Of a stretch of DNA of 64,000 nt, positions 34,160 through 45,663 are shown one piece after another (the first letter of the stretch is position 1; every line of letters starts with the position of its first letter). The stretch lies in contig JADQAV010000020.1 of assembly GCA_019775845.1 (NCBI GenBank), forward strand, positions 124,001 to 188,000. The letters are read 5' to 3'. Position numbers and translations under genes: made by a program. The notes under the pieces were generated by a model, which was not told where the DNA came from, ran no database searches, and saw only the letters and a program-made list of their open reading frames with translations. The DNA comes from Myrmaecium sp. VS I D KN 1 (Eukaryota > Ascomycota > Dothideomycetes > Valsariales > Valsariaceae).

Positions 34160-35828
34160 ATGCGCGAGATGCGACCGTTATTACTACCGAAAATCGTTGC
34201 CTCCAAGAGATCGCCCAACAATTCTTCCGAAGACCTCGCCGCGCACCCTTCCTCCTCGTTATACTCCCTCGACTCTCTTCACTCAGCCTCGGACTGCTCG
34301 TCGCCCATCACGCCGACCTTTTCGATGAGACACACACGTTGCCCTTCGTCCAATTCGTCCACGTCCGTTGGCTCGAGTTCGTCAACCTACGAACATGTCG
34401 AGGGGACCCAGTCCTCCAGCAAGTTTTCCCTGACCAAACTCGACGAGAACGACGAGGACTTCCATGGTTCAGAGGACGATTTCGTCCTCCTAGATGACCG
34501 ACCTTCGCCATGTCTCTGTAAGTCTTGACTCGCGGAACCGCTGTATCTGTCCTGTTGCCGCAGTCGTCTAATTTTCGCTCGTAGGCGACGTCGACGTTTG
34601 CAGCCATTCGGAATATGCGTATGATTGTCCGCCTGTAGTGATCCCTCGGTCTCCAGACTACGACCTCTCGGATGGTTTCTTCGGCGATGATTCTGACCAC
34701 GCTTCTCTCCACCTGTCAAAAAGGCGAAGATCGGGCGAATCCCCCATCGAAAACCTTGCCATACGCCTCGAGCACCGACTGCCATCTGCGTGGTCGCGTA
34801 AACTTCGGGAACGCAAACGGACGTCTTTTGGTGTTGGCTCGCGATCGGCTGGTCCGTCTCTCACCGCTACGCGATCATCGTCCCTGACCAGCACGGCCCC
34901 TGCCCTTCACCAGAGCGAAGTCAATCTCGCTTCCGCTGTCGCTCAGTCCATCCAGAAGGACTCCGAAGAGACAGCGCCAGCATCTCCAGTCAACATCGTC
35001 CAGCGTGAACTTGAGTATGAGCCGATCGATCGACGAGCGATGGCTTCGACGCCATTGCTGCCCCCTTCCATGCTCAGCCATCGCGAAGAGAATGACACCC
35101 CGCTCCAGTCTCCGCTCCAGTCTCCGACCATCGCAGACTCCAAAACCTTCTCCATTGCCAGCGCTCCTGTAGACACTCCTCAGCTACCTGGACTTCCGAG
35201 CCCCCCGCTATCGACGAAGCACTCCATGTCATCCATGAGGGTATCGCGGCCTGGTCACACGGTCACGGCTTCCGACATCCCACCTATCAAAATCGCCGAG
35301 TCGGATGATGAGTGGTCTATGAAACTCGGTCACGCGAACTTCACTATTTACCCAGAGCCTTACATGCCTGAAGTGTGTGACTCGGCCTCTTGCCGCCAGT
35401 TGTTTGCGGATTGGGAGCAAGCGAGGTGCAACTTCACCAAGCATCAGGTGCGGACAGGGGAGCACTACGGTGTGACCTCGAAGACCTACGACCTGTCCGG
35501 ACAGAAGTGGGCCGAGATTGACGCGGAGTGGAAAAAGTACTATGATGCTGCGGTTACGGCAGCGGCTGAACGCGGCGAAGAAACAACTGCTTCCTCTCCC
35601 GTCGAGCCCGCACCTCTGATCAAGATGCCGTCCCTCAATGATCCCCAGAGTGAGGGCAAATTTCCTAAGCTTGGCGATGAAGATATCGTGGGTCCGATGG
35701 TCCAGATCGCCGCCCAGCTACAACCAAAACAGTCCAAAAAGTCCACTTTGCTGAAGTTCCTCAACGAGATGAAGTTTCCCGGCGCTATTCTGGGAAAGTC
35801 ATCGCTCGGAAAAGCAACCACGACTTGA
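34160..35828 (+). CDS. Conserved Pro/Ser-rich fungal protein of unknown function
   Basis: Two exons: 34160-34517 and 34585-35828, giving 533 residues; the 67-nt intron has donor GTAAGT and acceptor CGTAG, and joins as CLCDVDVCSHSEYAYDCPP. The first 120 residues are Ser-rich. The middle is disordered with many SP/TP sites. The C-terminal part at about 380-460 looks folded and conserved: WSMKLGHANFTIYPEPYMP, then LFADWEQARCNFTKHQVRTG, HYGVTSKTY and KWAEIDAEWKKYYD. I recall related fungal entries described only as proline/serine-matching proteins. No catalytic motif or membrane segment is visible. The C-terminal stretch (KKSTLLKFLNEMKFPGAILG) could be a short helix for binding. The CT-rich leader has possible 5' UTR splice sites. 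Confidence 0.8.
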
Positions 35829-37689
35829 ACGATTGCATTGCGCAACTCCCTTTCCTTTCACGGTTCCTTGTATCTATATGCTCTCCGACGATACGTCGGA
35901 GTACGACTTGCCACGGCTTAGCACTGACGACTTGATGCTCCACGGAGCCACCACGCTCCTTTTTAGATATCCACGAATTTCCTTTGTCATTTTCCAAAAG
36001 TTTGCTCGTAGCAGCGGCATTGGCATATATCTGATTTCTTAGCGACGGGGAGTGAGGCGCCATCAGATGGCGATGGGTCGCCTTCAGGTTACCGCAACCA
36101 CTGGCTCTCCAGCCATCACCTGCGGCCTTTCTCCCCCTTCCTTCTCTTGCTTTATCAAGGCGGCTATACCCATCATCATCGGAGGTTTTTTTTTTTCCGA
36201 TGGGAACGACGGGCAAGCGCAGTCTCAGGGTTTCGTTAGCTAGTCTCATCACGGCTTCCAACCCTTTCTCTCTCACAAAAAGCGTGTTTCTCATGTATTA
36301 CTATCTTAGACGACGACGAAGACGACCGATAGACATCCGGAGCGTGAACCGTTTCGGAAGACGGGAAAGGAGGGATGGATGGATGGATGCATCAGAGAGG
36401 TCAGCGCACGTTCGCACAACCACCGCCACCGAACAAGGAGGGGCGAGCAATCCTCCTCGTCGTCCTGCCATCCTGGCGGTTGCCCGGCTTGATTGCTGCG
36501 TTGCGTGCGTGTTACGATCAGGGCCTATAGAAAGAAATACTCTATTTACTCTAATTTTTACATGAATCAATATACATACTACATACCCAATATGCAGCAA
36601 CGCCTTGAGCCTTCTGGACACGACCAGCCTTGTGGGTATGTCGTCGCCACTTCTGATACGATCATATAACGATATTTGATACTTTATGCACTTCTCTGCT
36701 GCGTCAGCAGCAGCACTCCTACCTGTCGGTACCGGGCGATTTTCATCGACCAGACGGCTGGGTAGTAGGTCTGCTGCCTGCCCGAGGACGGCGATGGGAC
36801 CACTTCTTCTTATCCTGCAGCGCGGCGGACAGATAGCAGGCTGGTAAGTACATACAGGTTACAGGAGCTGTGCATGTATGTTGCAGGTTTAATTATTATC
36901 TGGGGAGGGAAGTGAGGCGCGGGGTGGGGGATCGTCAGCTTCCTAGGAGTAGGAGAGAGAGAGACATGGAGAGCGAAGAGCATGGCGACATTCCCGTCCC
37001 AGATGGGCACCGCTTTCCCGGTGCACACTGCCGAGAACCACCAACGACCACTTTCCCACCCCCCCGCCGGCCGAAAAACTCCTCCACTCCCAACCTACCT
37101 ACGAACCTCACTAACGAAGAGAAAGCCCCCCCTTCTCACGCTTCCCCCCCAATCCCCATCCGTGGCTATCACTTACCGCGACAACGATCCGAAACGATGA
37201 TTCCCTTGAGGAGGGGCGCGCGCGCGGCTTCGTCGTTTAGTGAGTTACAGTAGTAGCCGTTGGTTTTGCCCAGGCTCCTCCTCCTCCACCTCCTCCACCT
37301 CCTCCTCCGCCCCTTTCCCCGAGGCTTTGCGCGCGAGCGGCCCGGTTAGGGAATTCGGCTTTCTTTTCAGAAGATGAGACGAAGCGACGGTATATAGCCC
37401 ACCAGGGCGACGGACGTCCACAAATACCCGTTTCGCCTCATTTTGCTGCTGCTGCTGCTATTTACTTCTTCTCCTGCTGCTGGTCCTCCATCCCTTCCCT
37501 CCCCCCTTCACCAGCCCTCCGGAACCCTGCTGCCTGGTCCTTCTTTCGCGTCGTCGCACAACATCCGCCATCTACCCATTGCTTGCTGCAGGCCCGTCGA
37601 GTCGCGCGGTCTATTTTCAGTCTCTGAAACAGCTGCCGCAGTGATTAACGCCCCGCGTCTCTTTTCTCCGTCGTCCGTCGTCCGTCGCC
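35829..37689. other. Intergenic region, 1.9 kb
   Basis: Lies downstream of the Pro/Ser-rich gene and upstream of the monooxygenase. It contains GGAT-type short repeats near 36370-36388, a CTCCTC run near 37280-37310 and a CTG run near 37444-37458. No other gene is supportable. Confidence 0.45.
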
Positions 37690-39191
37690 ATGACCCGACC
37701 GCAATACCATGTCGCCATCGTCGGCGCCGGCCTCGGGGGTCTCGCGGCCGCCATTGGCATCGCGAAGGCCGGGCACAAGGTCACCATCCTCGAGCAGGCG
37801 GCCGCTCTCGGCGAGGTAAGGAGATCTCTTTCCCCCCCGCTGCGCGCCAGCCACCTCCATCCCGTCCCGTCTTGACCCCCGTTCGGGCTTGGTGGCTGTG
37901 AGGGTTGCACATGCGCTGACTGGACATCCAGGTCGGTGCCGGTATCCAGATCCCTCCGAACAGCTCACGGATTCTGAGGCGATGGGGGTTGTTGGAGAAG
38001 ATTGAGGCGGTCTCAGTTCGACCGAAGGATTTCGTTCTCCGATCCTACAAGGGGCAGATCCTTTCCCGGCAGAACATGCTCCCCTATGCCATCGACCGGT
38101 ACGGCAACCCGTACCTGCACATCTACCGCGCGGACTATCACCGCATCCTCGTCGACGAGGCCTACCGCTGTGGCGTCACGATCCAGCTCGCCTCCCCGGT
38201 TGAGGACGTGGACTTTGAGACGCCGGCGGTGAAGATCAAGGGCAAGCCGGACTTCCGCGCGGACATCATCATCGGGGCGGACGGGTTGAAGAGCGCGTGT
38301 CGGGATGCGCTGCTGGGCCAGCCGGACCCGCCCAAGCTCACGGGCGACCTCGCGTATCGGGTGATCCTGAACGCGGACGACATGCTGCGGTTTGAGAACC
38401 TGAAGGGGCTCGCGCTGAACCCGGAGATCAACTACTGGATGGGGCCGAACGCGCACGCGGTGTGCTACCTGCTGGGGGGCAAGAAATACAACATCGTGCT
38501 GGCGTGCCCGGACAACCTGCCGCAGATGGTGAACACGCAGAAGGCGGACCTGAAGGAGATGCTGGCGCTCTTCCAGGACTGGGACCCGACGCTGCGGGAC
38601 ATGCTGAGCATCGTCCAGGACACGAGCAAGTGGCGGCTGCAGAACAGCGAGGAGATGCGGAAGTGGTCGCACCCGTCGGGCAACTTCGCGCTGCTGGGCG
38701 ACGCCTGCCACGCCACGCTGCCGTACCTGGCGCAGGGCGCGGCGATGGCGGTCGAGGACGGCGCGGTGCTGGGCGCGCTGATGGAGAAGATCGAGCACCG
38801 GGCCCAGCTGAAGGACGTCCTGGTCATCTACGAGCGCCTCCGGAAGGAGCGCACGACCCGCGTCGTCAAGGGCTCCACCGCCCAGCGCGAGGTCTTCCAC
38901 CTGCTCGACGGCGCCCGCCAGCGCGAGCGCGACCGCCAGCTGCTCGAGGAGCCGCCGTTCGAGCACTACCCCAACCCCTGGGCGGACCCGGTCTTCCAGC
39001 CGTGGCTGTTTGGCTACGATGCTCATGCTGCGGTTGAGGAGGCTTGGCGGACGTATAAGGCGGGTCGGTTTCCGCTTACGTATGGTATGCATCGTCCTGA
39101 GAGCCATGAGGAGGAGGAGGAGGAGGATGTGGTTGTTGTCAATGGCAATGGGAACGGCAATGGCGTCGGCAATGGGACTGCGAAGATCTGA
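37690..39191 (+). CDS. FAD-dependent monooxygenase, salicylate hydroxylase type
   Basis: Two exons: 37690-37815 and 37932-39191, giving 461 residues; the 116-nt intron has donor GTAAGG and acceptor CATCCAG. The N-terminal Rossmann motif is IVGAGLGGLAAAIGIAKAG (GxGxxG at 12-17), with the FAD-ribose acidic residue in LEQ. The intron falls before VGAGIQIPPNSSRILRRWGL. The DG motif is DIIIGADGLKSACRD. The GD motif LLGDACHATLPYLAQGAAMA follows at about 297-316. These define class A flavoprotein hydroxylases, which use NAD(P)H and O2 on aromatic substrates. The exact substrate is not readable. The tail has an acidic run and an Asn/Gly repeat. No transporter or regulator of aromatic catabolism sits directly beside it. 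Confidence 0.88.
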
Positions 39192-40495
39192 AATGAGGGG
39201 TGAGGGGGATGATTGGGGTTTCTATTCTTCCCCACATTGTGTCTGGAGTTTGTGGGGTGGTTGGGTGGGAGGAAGCTATGTTATGGCAGGGACAAATGGG
39301 CTCGTCGTCATTTGTTGGATGACCGCGACGATCAGGTTTCGGGTTTCGAGTTTCATACGAGAAGCGTGTGACATCTTGATGTCAGGGAGAGTGAACCTTT
39401 TTTCTTGTTTTATGAGGATGAGAGGCGTTACTTTGAGACTCTGAGACTCTGAGATCCGTGAGCTTGGTTAAAGTAACTAACTGGGCTGTTGAGGAAGGTT
39501 AAGGTATACGGATGCACTCTATTGTATATGTATCGATGTGTAGCTATGTAGCTATGTACATGCACTGCACCCATCCTCATCCTTATCTTTTACGATGAGA
39601 TGAGATGACGACGTCGGTGGCGCAACCTTTTTTTCTCTGAATTAAGCAAGCTTCGTTCGTGATCTTTTTACGTGTATTGCGTTTGCTATGCTATCCTATG
39701 CTGCGGGAAGCGCGGGAATGGAAGAGAGGCCCCGGTAGTAGCCCCCAGCCCCAGCCCCCCTCCTTCCCTTCCGCCTACCGCCCGAAACTTCGCTTGGTTT
39801 CGCGCAATTCCTCCCTGTCTGGCTGTCTCTGTCATCATCCCGCCTGCCTGAATTCCACAGGTTATCTACTACCTCACGACTACTTACCATAACTTGGCGG
39901 AAAGAAAGAGAGTCCTTCATCTCTCCATCCTTTCTTCCTCATTTTTTTTCTCTTCCCTTTTCTCCTTACTGTAAACTCTGACATTTGCCCCCTTTATCTT
40001 ACTTACGCGAGTCCCAATACAATTTACCAACAACTTGACTCGTTCGCATTCACGTTGATCTCATTCCTCGAGCTATTTTTACCCTCCACCACTACTAATT
40101 CACCCTCGATTTCCCCCCGCAAGCGGTCTGACGGCTTACTGCATCACCTCCCGTCCCCCCCCACCACCTCCGCTTGCCAGTTATCCGATCGCTTCTCTTC
40201 TTCTTCAACCTTCTTCTCTTACTCCTCTTCCATACATACTATATCATACTGTACCTCGCACACAACCAACGATACTACAACGACGTTCAACTATAATCAA
40301 CCGTTTGCATCCACCGGCGGCTTCAATACTGTACACACATCGAGTCCAACCCGGATCTTGTTGGGGTGCCAAACCCCCCCCCCCCCCCCCCTCCCGCCCG
40401 CTTGACCACTGACCACGAAACCCGACACGACACGACACGACCACCTCACCACATACGCATACAACGCATACGCACACACACAGAGCTCATCCACG
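39192..40495. other. Intergenic region, 1.3 kb, with long pyrimidine-rich leader
   Basis: Holds the terminator of the monooxygenase and the promoter of the TCP11 gene. From about 39920 it is CT/CA-rich, typical of a fungal 5' leader, and includes an 18-C run at 40374-40391. Short repeats GAGACTCT occur near 39434-39452. Confidence 0.45.
40374..40391 (+). repeat. 18-nt C homopolymer in the TCP11 gene 5' leader
   Basis: Eighteen consecutive C about 105 bp upstream of the start codon. The complementary G run could form a quadruplex, or the C strand an i-motif. Confidence 0.9.
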
Positions 40496-43400
40496 ATGCT
40501 GCAAACGGTGCCCTCCGACTCCGAGGCCGAGCAGCAGAGCTTCGAGATGCAGGACGAGATCCTCGACGAGTCCGACCTGATGCACACCTCGGACGACAAC
40601 AACAGCAACAGCAGCAGCGGCAACGGTGGCGGTAACGGAGCGCACGAGTCCCTCGCGCCCCCGCCACGAATCGCCGCGCGCTTCTACCGTCCCACCCCAA
40701 CCCGCCGCAAGTCCTCCGCCGCCTCCTCGCGACGGAACTCGATCTCCTCGCAGCAGTCGCAGTCCGGCCGGGCGTTCCGGGCCGCCGCCGGCGGCGGCAG
40801 CGGCGGGTGCCAGAGCAACCACATCGCGCAGCACCTGCGACGGGCGTCCATCCTGGAGAGCCGGAAGGCGCGGCTGGCGGACCGGGCGGCGCACGCGGAG
40901 CAGGTGCGGCTGCGGGCCGCGCAGGCCAAGGCGGCGCTGCGGGTGTCGCACAGCGAGGAGAAGGCGCTGGCGGCGCAGAAGGCGCGGGAGGCGCACCTGG
41001 CGCAGGTGGCGGCGGCGTGCGCGGAGGAGGTGCGGCGCGCGAAGAAGGTCGCCGAGGACATGCGGGAGCGCAAGGCGGCCGAGGAGCGCCGCTATCGCGT
41101 GGAGATGCAGGAGAAGCTGGCGGAGGCGGAGCGGAGGCGGCTGGAGTACCAGAGGAATGCGCGGCGGCCGCGGACGGCGAGCGTGCCCTCCTCGGAGCCG
41201 AAGAAGGCGGTCCCCGTGGTGAAGACGCCGCTTTCGGAGGCGGAGGCTGCGAAGAGGATACAGGTTGCGTGGAGGACGAGGAGGCGGCGACGGATTGTGG
41301 AGGCTTTTCTGGATCTGGGACTTTCGATTGATAAGGTGCATGATACGAGTTTCGAAGAGATCACGGACATGCTGGCGGAGGAGAAGGTGCAGAAGGCAAC
41401 CGCGAATATTCTTCATCTGTTCGGACTGGAAGGCTCCGAAGGCAGCATCATCGACGACAAGGCCGCGGTCCGGACGTTCCTCAGCGCCTACTTGATCCTG
41501 GGACATCCGGCCTCTGTGCTGAGCAAGGACGGCGATCAGGAGAGGGATCTCATCCAGAAAGCCAAGGAGCTGGTTCTTTGCTTCGAGTCTACGCTTTCCA
41601 AACTCTCGCCTTCCAACCGATACCAGCCGGATCCCACGCAGTTGGAGACCCTTCTGCTGGCGCACGGCGCCTTCGTGTCGGCCTTCACGGACTGGAAGGC
41701 GCAAGACTCGTCCGCGCTCATCGATACCATGGTCGCCACCTTCGTCAACCTGGACGCGATCTGGCAGAGCGTCAAGGACGACTCGGATGGCGAGGTGGCG
41801 CAGGACTACAAGGAGGGCATCCGGGACAACCAGGTCATCCTCCTGAGCAAGATCCGCAAGCTCGCCGGCCCCGAACGGGCGAACATGCTGATCAAGAAGG
41901 CCATCCGCGAGAGCAGGCGGTCACGGCTGAGGAGGAAGCCCGTGGGAGACGTCCGTCCTCGACCGGCGGTTGAGAGTCCTCCTTCTGAAAGCTCGGAGCC
42001 GGAGACGGCTGACTCGGCGCATGCCGCCTCCAAGATTGCCGCAGCGCCGAGCGCGGCGGCATCGGGAGACGACCAGGTCAACGCGCTGATGCGGCTGTTC
42101 TCGCCCGTGCCGCCGAACCGGGTGCTGGTGCACGAGTTGGCGATCGACCGGGAGTTCCGGATCGACGCGTCGCCGCACTCGGACCTGCGCGACGCCATCA
42201 ACCGGGAGGTCTGCGAGGCGATGCGGCGCGGCTTCGCGCAGGGCGAGGGGGACAAGTGGACGGTGGCGATGGCGCAGAACATCCGGGGGAAGCTCCTGCA
42301 CCTGCTCAAGCCGGGCAACTCGATGTACACCCTCATCGCCGACACGCTCGACCCGGAGCACGTGGCGATCGAGTGCGCGCGCAACGCGTTCTCGTACGAG
42401 AAGTTCTTCGAGTTCATGGCCTCGATCCTGCCGAAGCTGTGCGCGCCCTTCCGGGACGAGCAGGTCAAGACGCTATGCGAGGAACTGCGGCGGGGCGGGA
42501 CGATGGACGAGATGATCGACACGCTGTTCAAGCTGCTGCACGTCATCGACCTGCTGTCGCTCGACTACTCCAACTTCCTCCTCATGAGCGCCGCGCCCAC
42601 ACTCATCAAAGAGGCGACCGGGTACGAGCAACGCGAGTTCGCCAAGGACCTCGAGCAGGGCCGGATCACGCTGCAGCGGACGCAGCGGTGGTGGCGCAAC
42701 GCCTCCGTCAACGTGCTCACCGAGGCCGACCGGCGCGACCCGGCCCACCGGCCGCCGACGAGCCAGAAGATCTACGCCCGCGGCCTCGTCGACCTGGCCA
42801 TCGCCACGACGCCCTTGCAGGAGGACGAGGTGCCCGAAACGCTGGCCCTCGACCGCGCCCGCCTCGCCCGCATCCGCGCCGACGTCCTCCGCATCGTCAC
42901 CGTCGGCAGCATCCTCCTGACGGCCAAATCGCTCCTCAAGCGCGACGTGCGCAGCCCGTGGAAGGCCGAAGCCGCGCGGCTGTGGGAGTTGCTCCTCAAA
43001 CAACAGCAGCAGCAACAACAACACCGGCCTGCCGGCGAGGGCGAAGACAACAGCGGCAGCAGCAGCAGCAGCAACAGCAGTAGCGTCACCCTCACCACCA
43101 AAACCCTCTCCATCCTCGAATCCGCGCACGCCATGCCCGCCGCCACGCGCGCCCAACTCGCCAGCACCATCAGCCGGCTCCTGAACCCCGCCCAAACCGG
43201 CAGCGGCCGCCTCACCGACCCGGTCATGAAAGTCCTCTTCCAGCGTCTCAAGGGGCACGTGCACGTGCAGCTGGCGGCGGCGAGCAGCGCCGAACGCGTC
43301 CGCGCGGCGTCGGCGGCGTCGGCGGGGCTTGCGGCCTCGGGCATCCCGGAGTTCGTGGGGCATGTGGGGGAGCTGGTGAGACTGCTGCAGCGGGTGGCGG

Positions 43401-43546
43401 AGGTGGATCGAAGGGCGCATGCGGTGTGGTATGAGGGGGTTGCGGGGGTGGTGGAGGGGATGGGTGATGGTGTGGGGGATGGGGAGGGGAGGGAGAGGGG
43501 GGTGGGTGAGGTGAGAGGGGAAGGGAGAGAGGGAGAGGGGGTGTAG
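40496..43546 (+). CDS. T-complex 11 (TCP11/Sok1) family protein with IQ motif
   Basis: A single intronless frame of 1016 residues. Residues 1-110 are acidic and Ser-rich with Arg-rich patches. A long Ala/Arg/Glu coiled coil spans about 115-220. An IQ-type calmodulin-binding motif follows at about 249-264 (AAKRIQVAWRTRRRRR). The TCP11 domain runs from about 275 to the end: ILLSKIRKLAGPERANMLI, then DLRDAINREVCEAMRRGF, LLSLDYSNFLLMSAAP and YEQREFAKDLEQGRITLQ. Yeast Sok1 belongs to this family and suppresses loss of cAMP-dependent kinase; mammalian TCP11 acts in sperm cAMP signalling. A Gln/Ser-rich insertion lies near 838-865 and a Gly/Glu repeat ends the protein. Very GC-rich third positions keep other frames open. 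Confidence 0.9.
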   Translation: MLQTVPSDSEAEQQSFEMQDEILDESDLMHTSDDNNSNSSSGNGGGNGAHESLAPPPRIAARFYRPTPTRRKSSAASSRRNSISSQQSQSGRAFRAAAGGGSGGCQSNHIAQHLRRASILESRKARLADRAAHAEQVRLRAAQAKAALRVSHSEEKALAAQKAREAHLAQVAAACAEEVRRAKKVAEDMRERKAAEERRYRVEMQEKLAEAERRRLEYQRNARRPRTASVPSSEPKKAVPVVKTPLSEAEAAKRIQVAWRTRRRRRIVEAFLDLGLSIDKVHDTSFEEITDMLAEEKVQKATANILHLFGLEGSEGSIIDDKAAVRTFLSAYLILGHPASVLSKDGDQERDLIQKAKELVLCFESTLSKLSPSNRYQPDPTQLETLLLAHGAFVSAFTDWKAQDSSALIDTMVATFVNLDAIWQSVKDDSDGEVAQDYKEGIRDNQVILLSKIRKLAGPERANMLIKKAIRESRRSRLRRKPVGDVRPRPAVESPPSESSEPETADSAHAASKIAAAPSAAASGDDQVNALMRLFSPVPPNRVLVHELAIDREFRIDASPHSDLRDAINREVCEAMRRGFAQGEGDKWTVAMAQNIRGKLLHLLKPGNSMYTLIADTLDPEHVAIECARNAFSYEKFFEFMASILPKLCAPFRDEQVKTLCEELRRGGTMDEMIDTLFKLLHVIDLLSLDYSNFLLMSAAPTLIKEATGYEQREFAKDLEQGRITLQRTQRWWRNASVNVLTEADRRDPAHRPPTSQKIYARGLVDLAIATTPLQEDEVPETLALDRARLARIRADVLRIVTVGSILLTAKSLLKRDVRSPWKAEAARLWELLLKQQQQQQQHRPAGEGEDNSGSSSSSNSSSVTLTTKTLSILESAHAMPAATRAQLASTISRLLNPAQTGSGRLTDPVMKVLFQRLKGHVHVQLAAASSAERVRAASAASAGLAASGIPEFVGHVGELVRLLQRVAEVDRRAHAVWYEGVAGVVEGMGDGVGDGEGRERGVGEVRGEGREGEGV

Positions 43547-44976
43547 ACCGCGTGCTGATCTGCTTTTTTCCCCTTTCCTTTTTCCCCTTCGTTTTCCTTT
43601 TTTTTTCACTTTCTTTTCGTTTGTTTTGCTTCCGCTTCCGGTCTTGCGGTATCTGGGTCTTGGGTATGTTTTTCTCCGGAGTCAAAGGCGTCTTGAGTCC
43701 CGCTCGGGCTTGGGTTTGGGTTCTTGCGACCCCCCCTCTCCCGGCGGTGTGGCTGGTATGATTCCCCTTCTCCTTTTCCTTCTTTTTCTGTTCTGTTGCG
43801 CTGTTCGCCTTCATGTGCGTTGCTTCTCATTTCTCCTATTACTGTGTGGGTTTCCATGCTGTTTTTTTTAGGGTTTTGGACTGGGTATAGGGGAGAAGGG
43901 ATGCGATTTATCTTTTCTTTTCCTTTCTCATCATTCCACTTTTTCTTTATCTAATATGGCTGGGCAACGGATGGCAAAGGCTGCCTAGGGATAGGGATAT
44001 AGGGGATTGGGAATTGGGGGATATACAACACGGGGCGTCTTGTTTACTTCTTTCAGTTTGCTTTTGATGTTGCTATTGCTATTGCTACTGCTTTTGATCT
44101 TGGGAGATGGGATAGGATACGGGAGACTGATATGGTTTTCTTTTCTTCTTATGGATACCTAATTCAGTTTATGCATTCATTCACGTGGTCTCATCGGGTA
44201 CTTTCCGTCCGTCCATCTGCGAGTCGACTCATCCGTGTTTCCATACTTAAAACCTTCCCTTTTCCCTCCGCTTCCTTTGCATCCTTCTTTCCTCCCTTCA
44301 TCCTCCAATACCGACCTGGAACGCACGAACACGCCCAAACCACTCGGATCTCCGGCACTGTAACACAAGACGGGAGAAAGCAGAAGGCAAAAGCCGATTA
44401 ATCACGCTATCAACGCTATGCTATGCTCTCCAAAGGAAGAGAAAGAAATAAAAGAGGCATGAACGAGAAGCAGAAAGTGAGAAGCGTCCGGGGACCGGGG
44501 GGCGGGGGTACGTAGAAATCTGGAAATAGTTGAAGGAAATATTTAATGGTCCGCACGCATAATCTAACGCCTGTGTGGACCTCATGTCGAATCGAAAGGA
44601 AAAAAAAAAGAAACTAAACCGCCTTCGCTTTCTCTGCATCTCCATCGCGCTCTCATCGCGCATAACCTCGTAAAAAGAAAAAAAAAGAACGCCTTGACGC
44701 ATGAATCCCCCCATCACCTTCCCTCCTCTCGCTTTAGTCGATTCCTCTTCTCCATTACTGAGTGGTTGATCGTCCCGGATGCCATGGAGAAAGAAGAATA
44801 AAAGAGATAGGTTGTCCATATGCGGCACCTCTCGTGATGAATCTTTCCAACCATAACCGCCTTTCTTCACGCCTGCCCTCACTCACGCACGCTACATCCC
44901 CGTGCCTTCCACCGCACCCACACCAGACGACATCCGTCGGGCGAAGAAAAAAGAAGACCACCCCTGCCCCCCCTCC
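43547..44976. other. Convergent intergenic region, 1.4 kb
   Basis: Lies between the 3' ends of the TCP11 gene and UBC9. T-rich runs (43560-43625) follow the TCP11 stop. TGCTAT/TGCTAC microrepeats occur near 44066-44090. No gene was seen. Confidence 0.45.
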
Positions 44977-45663
44977 TCACGGCGCCGGGTTCTCCTTAAC
45001 CACATGCCTAATCTTCTTCTCATACGCCGCGCGATCCTTCTTAAACAAATTATAAGCGTCGGCTTGCGCGGGGGAGTCCGGGTTGGGCTCGTCGAGCAGG
45101 CTCTGGATGCCGAGGAGGATCTCCTTGATCGTGATCGCCGGCTTCCAGCCTTCCTCTTCGTTCAGAATCGACAGGCAGACCGTCCCGGAGGGGTAGACGT
45201 TCGGGTGGAAGAGTGGCGGGGTGAACTTGCATTTTGGGGGTTTGGTGGGGTATTCTGGCGGGGAGGGGAGGGGTTAGTCTTGCTTCCGTGCGCTCACAAT
45301 ACCTGTGGATTAAGGGAGGACTGTGTAGTGTACTCACCATCCGGAAATGTGACTTCCAGCTTGAACAGGCCGCCCTCCCACAGCGTCTTCTCCTTGCCGG
45401 GCACGCCGCACTCCCACTTCTTCAGGTCGAGGGCGCCTTGGGCGTTGCGGACGGGCTTGGCGAAGAAGCCGAAGGGGTGGTCGCGCCGCCATTGCTTCCT
45501 GCTCGCGGGGGGGTTGACATCGCGTTAGCTTGAGGCGCTTTCGTTGAGACGGCGGAGGTGGAGGGGTGCGCTGGGATGGAAAGGCTGGGCGCGGTCGCGG
45601 GGAACGGTGGGTGAAAGGACCGTCTTACCTCTCCTCTTGCAAACGGTTCTGGCAGAGCGACAT
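44977..45663 (-). CDS. UBC9: SUMO-conjugating enzyme E2, Ubc9
   Basis: Three exons: 45663-45629, 45498-45338, 45254-44977, giving 157 residues. Introns are 130 and 83 nt, with donors GTAAGA and GTGAGT. It aligns nearly gap-free with human UBC9 (158 residues). Hallmarks are [42 protein letters not shown] and the active-site block [16 protein letters not shown] with catalytic Cys92. [20 protein letters not shown] follows. Ubc9 takes SUMO from the Aos1-Uba2 E1 and transfers it to lysines in psi-K-x-E sites, mostly in the nucleus. The HPN motif that stabilises the transition state is intact. It is divergent from PEX19, 540 bp away. Confidence 0.96.

Noticed and set aside
38013-39107. 364-codon open frame antisense to the FAD monooxygenase
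   Set aside because: It mirrors a GC-rich third-position gene; the sense frame has all flavoprotein motifs and the antisense frame has none.
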